A DNA stretch of 64,000 nucleotides from Lepas anatifera (lineage: Eukaryota > Arthropoda > Thecostraca > Lepadidae), in assembly GCA_034440635.1 (NCBI GenBank), contig JAOTON010002268.1, forward strand, positions 992,001-1,056,000. Direction: 5' to 3'. A model generated the notes under the pieces. It was given only the letters and a program-made list of their open reading frames with translations. It was not told the DNA's origin and did no database searches. Positions 54,065 to 64,000 of this stretch are shown piece by piece. The position numbers and the translations under genes were made by a program. How positions within the stretch are numbered: the stretch's first letter is position 1; each line of letters starts with the position of its first letter.

Positions 54065-54615
54065 TTAAGGCGAATGTTGCACCTTGGTCGAATCCTAGAA
54101 TTTATTGTACTTAAGGATACTTTTAGCCGAAAATCATGGAAGTGCCCATGATTTCTTTGAAAAATGTACAATAAGCTCAATATTTTGATTTATAAAATGC
54201 TCCTCTAGGGAGAGAAATAAAGATATGCCTGTGAATGATGTCATGATTTGGCAACCACTACCATATTCAACAGGCTTTAAGGCTTTCGATTGGCTGATAC
54301 TCACCGTGACATCAGCCTATGCATAGGCAGATCCAGGGGGGCAAGGGGGGCACGTGCCCCCCCGATCGACCCTCGGCGCCCCCTGAAAGGTCGATGGCGC
54401 CCCCCTGAAATGTCGCTTCCCACCCCCCGGATACGAAAGTCGGCGCTCACCGATAGGATTTGGCGCCCACCTGATAGGTTTTACCGGTCATAAGTGGCGC
54501 CCCCCTGGTCCGGATGGCGCCCCCGGGAAGGTGCCCCCTCCGATCGTCAATCCTGGATCCGCCTATGAGCCCATGTCGTCACACCAACAGCTGTCAACTG
54601 TGGCCTGCTGCTAAG
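54065..54615 (-). mobile_element. Type E element, copy 2 (inverted, interrupted)
   Basis: It matches the inverse of about 51935-52232, e.g. CAATATTTTGATTT and GTGGTTGCC-type phrases. A MITE interrupts it at 54323-54566, and homology fades near 54615. Confidence 0.7.
54323..54566. mobile_element. GC-rich MITE (GGCGGATCC family) inside type E copy 2
   Basis: Ends ATAGGCAGATCCAGG and the inverse CCTGGATCCGCCTAT. Copy 1 of type E lacks this block at the equivalent position, which proves insertion. Confidence 0.8.
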
Positions 54616-55929
54616 GGCACATGAATGGTAGGGGAGCCCAGGGCAAAGCGGTCACCCTAGTGATATTTGCTCAATTTTGAAGAACTTGTAATCCCAATTT
54701 TTTATGAAAGGTACCATGATTGTATTCCATGTTCAATTCTGAAGACAATAGAGGGGACAAAAAAGGCAAAAAATACAAGACATCTGCACAGGAAACAAAA
54801 AAGTAAACCGAAGTTATTTTGACCACTTTGCCCCAAGCACGGGGCAAAGTGGACAGGCTTATTTTACCGCGATTCTTTATTTGCAAGATATTTGGCATGT
54901 ATATTTTTCAGTTTGATATAATTTTAATCTATAATTGTACATAAATGCTTAGATCAACTTATTTAATATGATAGCTTCTGCGGTGTGGCAATATTGCTAT
55001 CCCCTCCCCGCTACTCAGTTTCCAAACACTCTAGCATTAAATGTTCCTATCTGATGGTAAAAATTCTTTGCGATAGGCCTCTGTGGTATGCTGCTGTGCC
55101 CAATATGGACGGTTAAGTAGCTTCCAGCACCAGAAGACCGACGACTTTAATAAACAAAGTCGCATGTTACAGTAGTCGTGAGCTGAGAAGGAATACTTGC
55201 GTTGATCTTATCCGGGTGGAAATATTCGGGTTTGCGTAGACGTTTTAAGCGATGGCAAAGATAATTTTGCGGAGGTCAAAAGATTGCTGTCGTTTGCTTT
55301 TGATGTCAGTCGTATAATACATAAGGCACATGCTGGCTGCCACGTCTGCAGATAGCGTAATGTCAATTGCTGTGTAAAATTTCGGTCTGGTCTATCAAAC
55401 CCACAAAACAGTCGAACAAAACACGCATACATTTCTGTATTCACGATGATCGCCAAGGCTTCCTCACCATTCACTAGCCAAGGCGCCCACTACTGATACG
55501 TGCCACACATGAAAACGATATCCTCTGCAACAACCCCCTCCCTCTCATATGTATCGTGTACCCACTTAGGACATATTGCGCAGCGTGACCAGCTATCCCC
55601 TTTTTTGGATTTAGCGTAAGTCTCTGTACAATAGACACTTCTCATTTACATTGTCATCAGTTTAGAAGAACTAACGTCTCGGTTCGCCTCTCTGGCTCGG
55701 ACCAGCCCTTGGATCGTTGGTGTCCATTCTTGGTACTTTACTCCTTGTCTTCTGCATCAACCCCTTGCTGGTCCTCAGGGTGCCTGCTTTCTCCACCTGT
55801 GGTGGCTTCCCCCTCTGGGACTTTCTCCGCTTATGGACCAGCTATTCAACTAGGTTAGGGTCCTAGCTCAATTTAGGGGCGCCCAAAGTTCGGTGCATAT
55901 CGGGTCTCAGAACATCTCTATGGTCCCAT
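54616..55929. other. No gene recognised; GGGGCAAAGTGGAC motifs
   Basis: GGGCAAAGCGGTCACC at about 54641 and an inverted pair TTTGCCCC...GGGGCAAAGTGGAC near 54828-54853 suggest a decayed terminal-inverted-repeat element. The rest is unassigned. 55860-55929 belongs to the GGGCCCC-type array. Confidence 0.35.
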
Positions 55930-56778
55930 TTAACACGCGCATTGACGGGGGTCTGAGCCACCTTCGCATTGACGGGGGGGCGGGTACCCGCCCCCTAAGA
56001 TCTCGAGAACCACGGTAGGTAGCGAAAAACGGTAAACGGCGTTGGGCTGCCCATCCACTTCTCCATCGAAAACATTTGAACCATTTTTTGTCAGGTCACA
56101 TTTAAGGTCACGAGAGGTCAAAACATGCCCGTCATAGGGATAACATGTAAAATTCAGTTTTTCGGGCATTACATCTGAACAAGTAAAGATAGAGCAAAAC
56201 GACTTGAACTATATGAATCCTCTTAGCAAGCCGAATCAAATGATATATAATTTGACCTTGCTAGGTCAAATCAAGGATTTGACCTGACCTGAGGTCAGGT
56301 CAGGGTCAAATTATATAAAATGCATATCATTAGAACCGCAAAGCCCAGGCGAGTCTAATGCAGCTAAAATAAATGCTCTATCACCATCCGTTACTGAGTT
56401 ATTCCGTAAAAACCATTTTTCCCATGTATTTCCAATGGAGAGGTCATGCCTCGTACCTGACCTTAGGTCATCGATATAAAAAATACCGGAACATATGTTA
56501 GAGAACTCGGTGGGGCCATTATGTGATATGAGTTTCAATCGGATAAGTTCACCCTGCTCCGACTTATGCTATCTTGAACTTTTTTGAGGTCGGGTCACTT
56601 GACCTGTACTGGTGACCTGACCTGAGATGACCTAACCTTAAAATTTTCACAGAAGTTGTAAAAATGATGAGGGAAAAGGTATACCAAGTACGGCGGCGCT
56701 ACGCGCCGCCGTTTTTCTACTATCTCCGAAAAACCCGAGGGGGGCGGGTACCCGCCCCCCCGTCAATGCGCGTGTTAA
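55930..56778 (+). mobile_element. TTAA-flanked type B element, copy B4
   Basis: 849 bp, TTAA to TTAA. I count about 16 exact AGGTCA/TGACCT hexamers. Structure as B1. Confidence 0.92.
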
Positions 56779-56946
56779 GCTCATGGTCCCCAGCTCAGCT
56801 CAGGGGCCCTATAACTGTACAAGGGGCCCAGACCAGCCCAGGGGCTGCCCAGTTCAGCACAGGGAGTTCAAGATTAGCATAGGGCCCAGCTTAGCTCAGG
56901 GGCCCAGGTCGGCTGTTGAAGGATCAGAACAACTCAAAGGACCCAT
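56779..56946. repeat. GGGCCCC-type degenerate array, between two type B copies
   Basis: Units resemble CAGCTCAGGGGCCC; continuous with the array at 57792-57944 and 58980-59700 once the inserted elements are removed. Confidence 0.65.
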
Positions 56947-57791
56947 TTAACACGCTCATTGACGGGGGCGGGTACCCGCCCCTCGGGTTTTTCGGAGATA
57001 ACAGAAAAACGGCGGCGCGTAGCGCCGCCGTACATGGCATGCCTTTTCCTCATCATTTTTACAACTTCTGTGAAAATTTTAAGGTTAGGTCATCTCAGGT
57101 CAGGTCACCAGTACAGGTCAAGTGACCCGACCTCAAAAAAAGTTTAAGATAGGATAAGTCGGATCAGGGTGAGCTTATCTGATTGAAACTCATATCACAT
57201 AATGGCCCCACCGAGTTCTCTAAAATATGTTCCGGTATTTTGGATATCAATGACCTAAGGCCAGGTGCGAGGCATGACCTCTCCATTGGAAATACATGGT
57301 AAAAATGATTTTTTACGGAATAACTCAGTAACGGATGGCGATAGAGCATTTATTTTTGCTGCATTAGACTCGCGTGGGCTTTGCAGTTCTAATGATATGC
57401 ATTTGATATAATTTGACCCTGACCTGACCTCAGGTCAGGTCAAATCCTTGATTTGACCTAGCAGGGTCAAATTATATATCATTCGATTCGGCTTGCTGAC
57501 AGGATTCAGATAGTTTAAGTCGTTTTGCTCTATCTTTACTTGTTCAGATGTAATGGCCGAAAAACTGAATTTACATGTTATCCCTATGACGGCATGTTTT
57601 GACCTCTCGTGACCTTAAATTTGAACTGACAAAAAATGGTTCAAATGTTTTCGATGGAGAAGTAGATGGGCAGCCCAATTCCGTTTACCGTTTTTCGCTA
57701 CCTACCGTGGTTCTCGAGATCTTAGGGGAGGCGGGTACCCGCCCCCCGTCAATGCGAAGGTGGCTCAGACCCCCGTCAATGCGCGTGTTAA
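56947..57791 (-). mobile_element. TTAA-flanked type B element, copy B5, inverted
   Basis: 845 bp, TTAA to TTAA, opposite orientation to B4 and separated from it by 168 bp. Confidence 0.92.
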
Positions 57792-57944
57792 GCTCAAAGC
57801 CTTCAGTTCAGTGACTCTCAAGTATTTCAGGGAGCCCCCAGACCACTTCAGGAGCCTCCATCTCAGCACAGGGGCCCCAGCTACATGAACTCAGATGACC
57901 AGACTAGCTTAGGGGCCTGGATCAGCTCAGGGGTCCAGGTCGGC
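57792..57944. repeat. GGGCCCC-type degenerate array
   Basis: Short stretch of the same array between B5 and A4. Confidence 0.6.
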
Positions 57945-58979
57945 TTAACCCTCACCCCACCGGGGGCCATCGATGGCCCCCCTAAGGTTTTTTCCGGGAT
58001 AGCAGAAAAACGAAGAGGCGCAGCACCGCGGTTGAGGGCTCTACCTCTCACTGCATCATTTTCCCATCATCCCTGAAATTTTTTACCCCGGGTCACCCAA
58101 GGTCAGGTCACCAGACGAGGTCAACCAAGGTCACCTCACTTCAACTTTAAAGCTCTGTAAGAGCTACATTTCAAAGTCGATCAATCTGAAACTTCCTACA
58201 CTTCATGACCCCTTCAGGGTCTACATGGTGTATATCCGGGATTTTTCGATTTCGTGCCCTGAGGTCAGGTCACGAGGCGACCTCTCCCATTGGAAAAGCA
58301 TAGGGAAAAGCTGTTTCATGATATAAAAGCCACAAAAATGATTGCAAATACTCAGACTGCTCAGAACAACGTTTTTGGACACCCTTTCACGGATCCCAGG
58401 GGTCATATTTACCCTTTGACTTTTCCAAGGTCATCCAAGGTCACCAGAGGTCAAAAACAGTATTTTGACAATAACTTTTGACCTAATTAAGCTAGAGCAA
58501 TGAAACAAACACCATCGTGTTTGTCTTGTCACTGGCTTTCATTTGATATACAGCAAGGTCACTTTGTAACCCTTCGTGACCTCAGGTCATATTAGGTCAC
58601 GAGGTGACCTCTGGAGGTCAAACCACTGGCGGGAGGTCCTTACGTTCCACATAACGGAAAAAGTACTGGCAATTTCCTATCAAATGAACTTTACCAGGCC
58701 TCAATAGCTCTAATGACGTAAGAGTTATGACCAGTTTGCTTAATCATTGCATATTTGAGTGAAAATAGCCGATCTTGACCTAATTTGACCTCTGGAGGTC
58801 AAACCATTGCCCTGAGCACTAAAACATGCGAAGTAATTTCTTACTGAATTCACGCGAGCTTTCTATTGCACTTTGCAGATTTGCGCTAACGCGCATATTT
58901 TCGGAGTTAGAGGGGGGCCATCGATGGCCCCCCCGGTGGGGCGAAGGTGGCACCGGACCCCCGGTGGGGCGCGAGTTAA
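57945..58979 (-). mobile_element. TTAA-flanked type A element, copy A4
   Basis: 1035 bp, TTAA to TTAA, same orientation as A3 and unsplit; it shows the sequence interrupted in A3 (TGGAGGTCAAACCATTGCCC at 58792-58811). Confidence 0.93.
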
Positions 58980-60264
58980 CAAAGACAAAGACTTTATTCA
59001 GAGTCTTCCACGATCATCCATGGCTACTACGACCCCACGTCAGTTGGAATGGTAAGAAGGAGACACACACACGACATTAAAATCATGTAAACAGGGTTAT
59101 ATAAAAACATCGTTAAAAAGACGAAGCATACTACACAAACACCACTCGCTCAGCGCACCTGATCCCGCTCTGCTATCATATAGTTTTTAAGGGCATGACA
59201 AAAAAGCGGAACCGGTAAAACACTCAGCTCCTCAGCCAGCTCATTATAAAGGGAGGCCCCCTGGAGCTAAACCTTGAACAGCTCAGGAGGGCCAATTCAA
59301 GCTCATGGCCCCCAGCTTGGGGCCCTATAACTGCGCAGAGGGTCCAGACCAGCTAAGCCCGCCCCTAGGTTCAGCGCAGGGGCCCCAGATTAGCTCAGGG
59401 GTCAGATTGGCCTTGGGGAACACCCCAGCTCAGAGGCCCCAATTTCGGCTGATATGAGGCCTTTGACCTGCTCAAGGGCCCATTCAAGTTTACGGCTCTC
59501 AGCTCAGCTTAGATACCCTAGAACGATTTAGAGGTTTCAAACTAGCCCTCAGTTCAGCTAAAGAGGCACCAGATTAGCTTATAGGGCATCAGAGGTCAGT
59601 TCAGCGGCCCCTCGAGATTGTCTCATAGGACCTTAAATCAGCTCAGGCACCCAGGTCAGCTTAGAAGTTTTCCAGACAAGCTTTTGGGCCCGTTTGGGTT
59701 TCTTATTTTCTATTACAGTTTTTGATATTTTGCATCCATTGCGGGTCCCATTACAGAAATGTGGGGGACCAGTGGCCCTCCTGTCCCCCCCCGTTTCCAC
59801 AGGGTGTAGGCCTTTGCGCTATGGTCACAATCTATTATTTATCTGCACTACATCCCTCTTTCCATTCATGGGGCAAAGTAGACGGATTCCACTTTGCCCC
59901 GGTTCACCTTGCCCCATGCAACACAGTCTAAGACAATGGGAGATCAGTCATCACAAGAGTGACAAATCGAGGCGAGGTTTTTTTCTAAACAATTAAGGGA
60001 CCCGTACTGGTTTCCAGCAGTCCAATAAAACAAAATCCGTGTTTATCGGATGGGGTTTTTAAGAGACCACGAAGCGTAGCACAAAAGCCAGCTAACAGCC
60101 TAAAAACCCTACCTTTCTCCACCGCGCTGGAAGCAAAAAGAGGAGACAGCTGACGAAGATGCAGGGGATGCGTGGCTAAGTAACGCTAGTATGACACACA
60201 TTTACGGCAGATTGCAGCACTTTGCAGAGAGTTATTCAGCTTTTTCCGCTTTGCCCCGCTGTCC
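58980..60264. other. Array remnant and decayed inverted-repeat element; no gene
   Basis: 59220-59700 continues the GGGCCCC-type array. 59860-59925 and 60235-60265 contain GGGGCAAAGTAGAC and TTTGCCCC motifs like those near 54.8 kb, suggesting that LINE copy B landed in or beside such an element. Confidence 0.4.
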
Positions 60265-60703
60265 TGCGCACCGACCCGTACCCCGGGATGAAGGAGTCCT
60301 GGTAGCTGAGCTGAGGTAGGCGCTGTTTTGGTTCGTGTGCCTCTAGCAACACTCTACTTTGGTCTGGATTTCCGCAAGGGCTGGGAACTCTTGAGGGCAT
60401 CGGCAAGAGTAGCAGCATTGTAAAAGTCTGCCGGCCTTTGGTGGGGCTCAGCTGTCCCTCCCTCCTTTGGTGAGGTCCCGACTTCACCCGGGGAGGGAGG
60501 GATGTCCGCGCCCCGCCCGGGGTCGTCCAGGCTAGGTGCAAGGGGGGGACCGTCGTCGGGGCAGGGGGGGTTTGGTGAGTCTCTCTCCCCCTCTGTAACG
60601 GCGTCGTTCCCCCTCCCCGTATAGGCTGCCCGTGCGTCGTCTCGCCTTGTAGCACCCTCGTCGGAAGGGGGCGCACGTGGCTGGTGGAACCTTATGCTCT
60701 TCC

Positions 60704-62418
60704 TATGGACTCTTCAAACTCCACAAACCCCTCTAACCACCTCCAGCAGGAGGCTGACATCTCCCAGCCCCCTAGAGGGGAAGGGACTGCGCGAACACTG
60801 ACACCTAGTTCGCGTAAAACCATCTCTCAACCGTCCTGTTCTCGTGTCCTAGTAATGCGAGGTCTGGACACATCGCTGGCATATCACCCTTCAAACGAAA
60901 GGAGGCACTTGATAATCTAGGGAAAATAGAAAGATGTTAAAAACCACGCGACGGGTCTTTGGAGGTAGAATTTGCGCACACAAAGGATGCTGAGCGTGCA
61001 CTCTTAGTCTCTGAACTATCATTTAGTAGGAAGGAAGGCGGAACCAAAAAGACCTGTAAAATCACAATCTCGGTAGAGGCACACAGAACAAAGAACTTTA
61101 GGAAGGGCGTGGTCAGTAGTCAGGAGCTTAGAGGACTGTCTGAGGAAGAGATCGTGGAAGGACTTGAGGACTTCGGAGTTGTAGAGGTGCATAGGATTCG
61201 AAGGAAAAGTGGAGAAATAATGCTAGACACAGACACTTTGATACTTACCTTTGACACAGATGAATTACCGAAGCACATATTTGTGGGATACTCACGGGTC
61301 GGGGTGAGGCCTTTCGTGCCAAGCCCCATGCGATGTTTCGTGTGCCAAAAATATGGCCACACTGCTCGATCCTGCAAAGGCAAGCGTATTTGTAGAAAAT
61401 GTTCATCCGCACACCACAGCACCGCTGAGTGTGATGCCGAAACACTGAAGTGTGCTAACTGCGGAGGCTCACACCAGGTAGCAGACCGCTCATGCCCAGA
61501 GCTCCTGAGGGAGAAAGAAATACTGTCAATCAAGACCACACAACATATCAGTTTTCGCGAGGCCCGGGAAGCATACGAGGCGTCCCACCCGCGGAAGAGT
61601 TACGCCCAGGTAACCTCTACAGGCATACCAAACCCCCCAAGGATGACCGCGGAGGAGGTCATCCGTTCCCTAACCGTGGCCGACTTTGTCCGCCTGGCGG
61701 GGAAGATGGGGCTGGTGTTCACACGCCAGACCGCCGCCCCGGCACCTGAGCCGGAGGCGGCACCTCCTTCGCGGCCCCCTCTCTGACGGACGGGGGGCGG
61801 GTGCGCAACAACGCTCTCCTTTCCATCTCTTCGCCTTTGGCTCCTACCGAGGCTGGAAGGCGGGGTTTCGTCCCCACTGATGGAGGAGCGGGGCTGTGCG
61901 GGACCGCCCCCGCCCCCCAGCCCCCACCCCCAACGCCTAGCGCTGGGGCAGAGTGTGAGCAGGGTTCAGCCTTAGCTCACCCCGACCCTGAAGGGTCAGA
62001 CGGCTAGACAGTCGTCGGACGAGGAGGCAAGCCCTCCCCCGCGGGGAGGCGCCGCATGCGGCCTCCCATCAAACCACCCGTTTGTGGCGCTGAATCAGCG
62101 CCCCCAACTGCAGCAATGCCGCCGCCACAGGCCCGATCAGAGACTGAGCCACCACCAACACCTATCGTCCAGACTCCTTCGTCGACGGTGGCAGTGGTCA
62201 GGAAGAACTTTGAAGCTGCTTCGCGGGGTAGGTCCCCAGTTAAACGACCGGCAGGGAGCCCTCCCTACCACCCCCAGACCTCGCGAGCCCGCGGTACCTC
62301 GCTAGAAAGCGGACGAGGCCGCGGTCCGGTACGTAACCGGCTTGGTGGGACCCTCGCGGCACCAGCCAAGGGTCCTTCCGGTCCATATCGGGGCTCTGGT
62401 CTCCCTTGGAAGGGTTAG
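60704..62418 (+). pseudogene. LINE copy B ORF1 (zinc-knuckle gag-like)
   Basis: The start reads MDSSNSTNPS. A frameshift near 60885 is followed by a long open block (60959-61786) with EVEFAHTKDAERALLVSEL, CFVCQKYGHTARSC, CRKCSSAHHSTAEC and CANCGGSHQVADRSC, then MTAEEVIRSLTVADFVRLAG. Another shift leads to the Pro/Arg-rich tail ending GSGLPWKG at 62418. Role as in copy A. Confidence 0.85.
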
Positions 62419-62464
62419 GCTAAGTCCCTTCTTTTACTCACTAAGCCCGTTTCCCTTTATTTAA

Positions 62465-64000
62465 ATGACTATTGTTCAGTGGAACTGCCGTGGTATTCGC
62501 GCGAATCTTTCTGACCTGCAACACATTATATCACAGTATAATCCTAGTGTGCTTTGCCTTCAAGAGACAAAACTGTCGCCTGGAAGCCTTTTTAACCTGC
62601 GACAGTTCCAGACGTTCAGAAAGGACGTTTTCAGTAGCACCATTGCCTACGGTGGTGTTATGGTGGCAGTCCACCACTGCACCCCGTGCTTCCCTGTTCG
62701 CTTGAACACGGTTCTGCAGGCAGTGGCCGCCCGGGTAGATTTAGGATTTGTGAAAATCACAGTTTGTTCTATTTACCTCCCTCCTGGTGGCAACAATGAT
62801 CTGCATAGTCTTAATGCTCTTGTTGACCAACTGCCAACCCCTTTTGTTCTATTGGGCGACTTTAATGCTCACAACCCATCATGGGGAGCGTCCTCGGACC
62901 GCTCGTGTCCCCGAGGCCGAACAGTGGAAAGTTTCCTCCATCTCAACTTCTCTCTGCCTGCTGAACACTGGTCGTCCCACTCACTTTACCCTGCCCTCTG
63001 GCTCGCTCTCGGCTATAGACCTCTCTGTCTGCTCACCTTCACTCTTTACCCAGCTCAGCTGGTGCACCCTTGAAGACCTCCATGGGAGTGACCACTTTCC
63101 AATAAACATCCGGTCAGCCCGGTCGGCTAAACCGCTGGTTCTGCCATCCCGGTGGAACCTCCGAAGGGCTGACTGGGAGGGCTTCCGGGGCGCATGCGGC
63201 CCCTTAGATGTAAGTGCTGTGGGCTCGGCAACGACAACAGTAAAGCATTTTAATGACATAATTCTTTCAGCAGCCAAACGTTTTATCTCAATGACTTCCG
63301 GCAAACCCAAACGAACTCCTGTCCCCTGGTGGAACCATGAATGCCGACAAGCGATTTTAGAAAGGAAACGGGCTTACAGAGTACTTAAAAGACACACAAC
63401 GACGCCTAACATAATAACGTTTAGGTGCGCGAGAGCGTTGGCGCGACGTATAGTTGTTAACTCTAAAAGGAGATGGTGGGTGGCATATGTCAATACAATC
63501 AACCGTTTTACTCCATCTACACAGGTCTGGTCTCTTATTCAAAGTATACAAGGAAAGCATCAAACAACACCTGCCACAGTATTAGAGGAAAACGGCGTCA
63601 AAATTAGCAATCCACAGGCAGTGGCTGACCGTATGGCTGCAGCATTCGAGGCAAGATGTAGCAGGGAGTCCCAGGATCTCGAGTTTGTTCGCTTTCGGGA
63701 GCGAGAAGAGAGAACACCGATTAATTTTGGTAACGACTGTTCGGCTGCATACAACATTCCTTTTCAATGCGTGAACTCCGGGCTGCACTAAACAATACAA
63801 AAAACGTATCTCCGGGACCTGACACAATTACCTACGACATGTTGCGGCACGCCCCTGACTGCTCTCTTGTATCACTGCTTGACATATTTAACTATATATG
63901 GACGCAGGATGACTTTCCAGACCAGTGGCGCGAGGTCACCATAATACCAATCCTCAAGTCAGGAAAGCCAGGAGTGTCTCCTGATGACTTCCGCCCGATA
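62465..64000 (+). pseudogene. LINE copy B ORF2 (endonuclease and start of RT), incomplete
   Basis: The start reads MTIVQWNCRGIRANLSDLQ. Endonuclease motifs are LCLQETKL, YLPPGG, LLGDFNAHNPSWG and GSDHFPI, the last after a frameshift near 62885. A second shift near 63770 precedes the RT start (SPGPDTITYDML, DFPDQWREVTIIPILKSGKP). The window ends within DDFRPI. The two shifts suggest an inactive copy. Confidence 0.87.

Larger units (their letters stand above)
60265..64000 (+). mobile_element. I-like LINE, copy B, runs off the window
   Basis: It aligns to copy A from the shared CTGCGCACCGACC onward (1831 in A), so it is 5'-truncated relative to A or starts at a downstream promoter. It contains ORF1 and the endonuclease and first RT segment of ORF2. 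Fewer lesions than copy A and no insertion. Confidence 0.88.

Overview
The window reads as a stretch of invertebrate nuclear genome, most likely a non-insect arthropod; a crustacean is my guess, and I cannot fix the species. Both host genes have spliced exons with GT/AG borders, large introns and no bacterial organisation. I find two real protein-coding genes, both apparently intact. A TMEM9-like lysosomal/endosomal membrane protein lies on the + strand (five coding exons, 19917-27154, 187 aa). Thymidine phosphorylase lies on the - strand (seven coding exons, 32990-49386, 445 aa). Splice phases agree at every junction in both genes.

Most other recognisable sequence is mobile DNA. 1.8-10.4 kb holds a decayed I-like LINE (ORF1 gag with zinc knuckles; ORF2 with endonuclease, reverse transcriptase and RNase H). 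Its endonuclease is interrupted by a 2.7 kb TA-flanked element, which itself carries a TTAA-flanked element. 13.2-16.9 kb holds two gypsy-type pol fragments head to head, one split by a probable solo LTR. TMEM9 intron 4 holds a Penelope-like element with ~540 bp inverted terminal repeats. A hAT-like element lies at 28.2-30.0 kb. A second, better preserved copy of the LINE starts near 60.27 kb and runs off the end of the window.

The most distinctive component is a set of non-coding elements flanked by TTAA (piggyBac-type target), 0.84-1.46 kb long. I see at least four of type A, five of type B, one of type C and some diverged relatives. Different ends enclose one common core and a strong GC hairpin, and all copies are packed with AGGTCA/TGACCT hexamers, the half-site bound by nuclear hormone receptors. 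Several copies sit inside thymidine phosphorylase introns.

Intron 1 of thymidine phosphorylase (11.6 kb) is a Russian doll: a type A element is split by a 7.9 kb hAT insertion (8-bp target duplication), which contains a 5.3 kb hAT insertion (8-bp target duplication), which contains a 0.5 kb hAT MITE (8-bp target duplication) and a large GC-rich repeat array. In the same gene, three tandem arrays start exactly at exon edges (acceptor of exon 2, acceptor of exon 6, stop codon). No tRNA, rRNA or CRISPR array was recognised.
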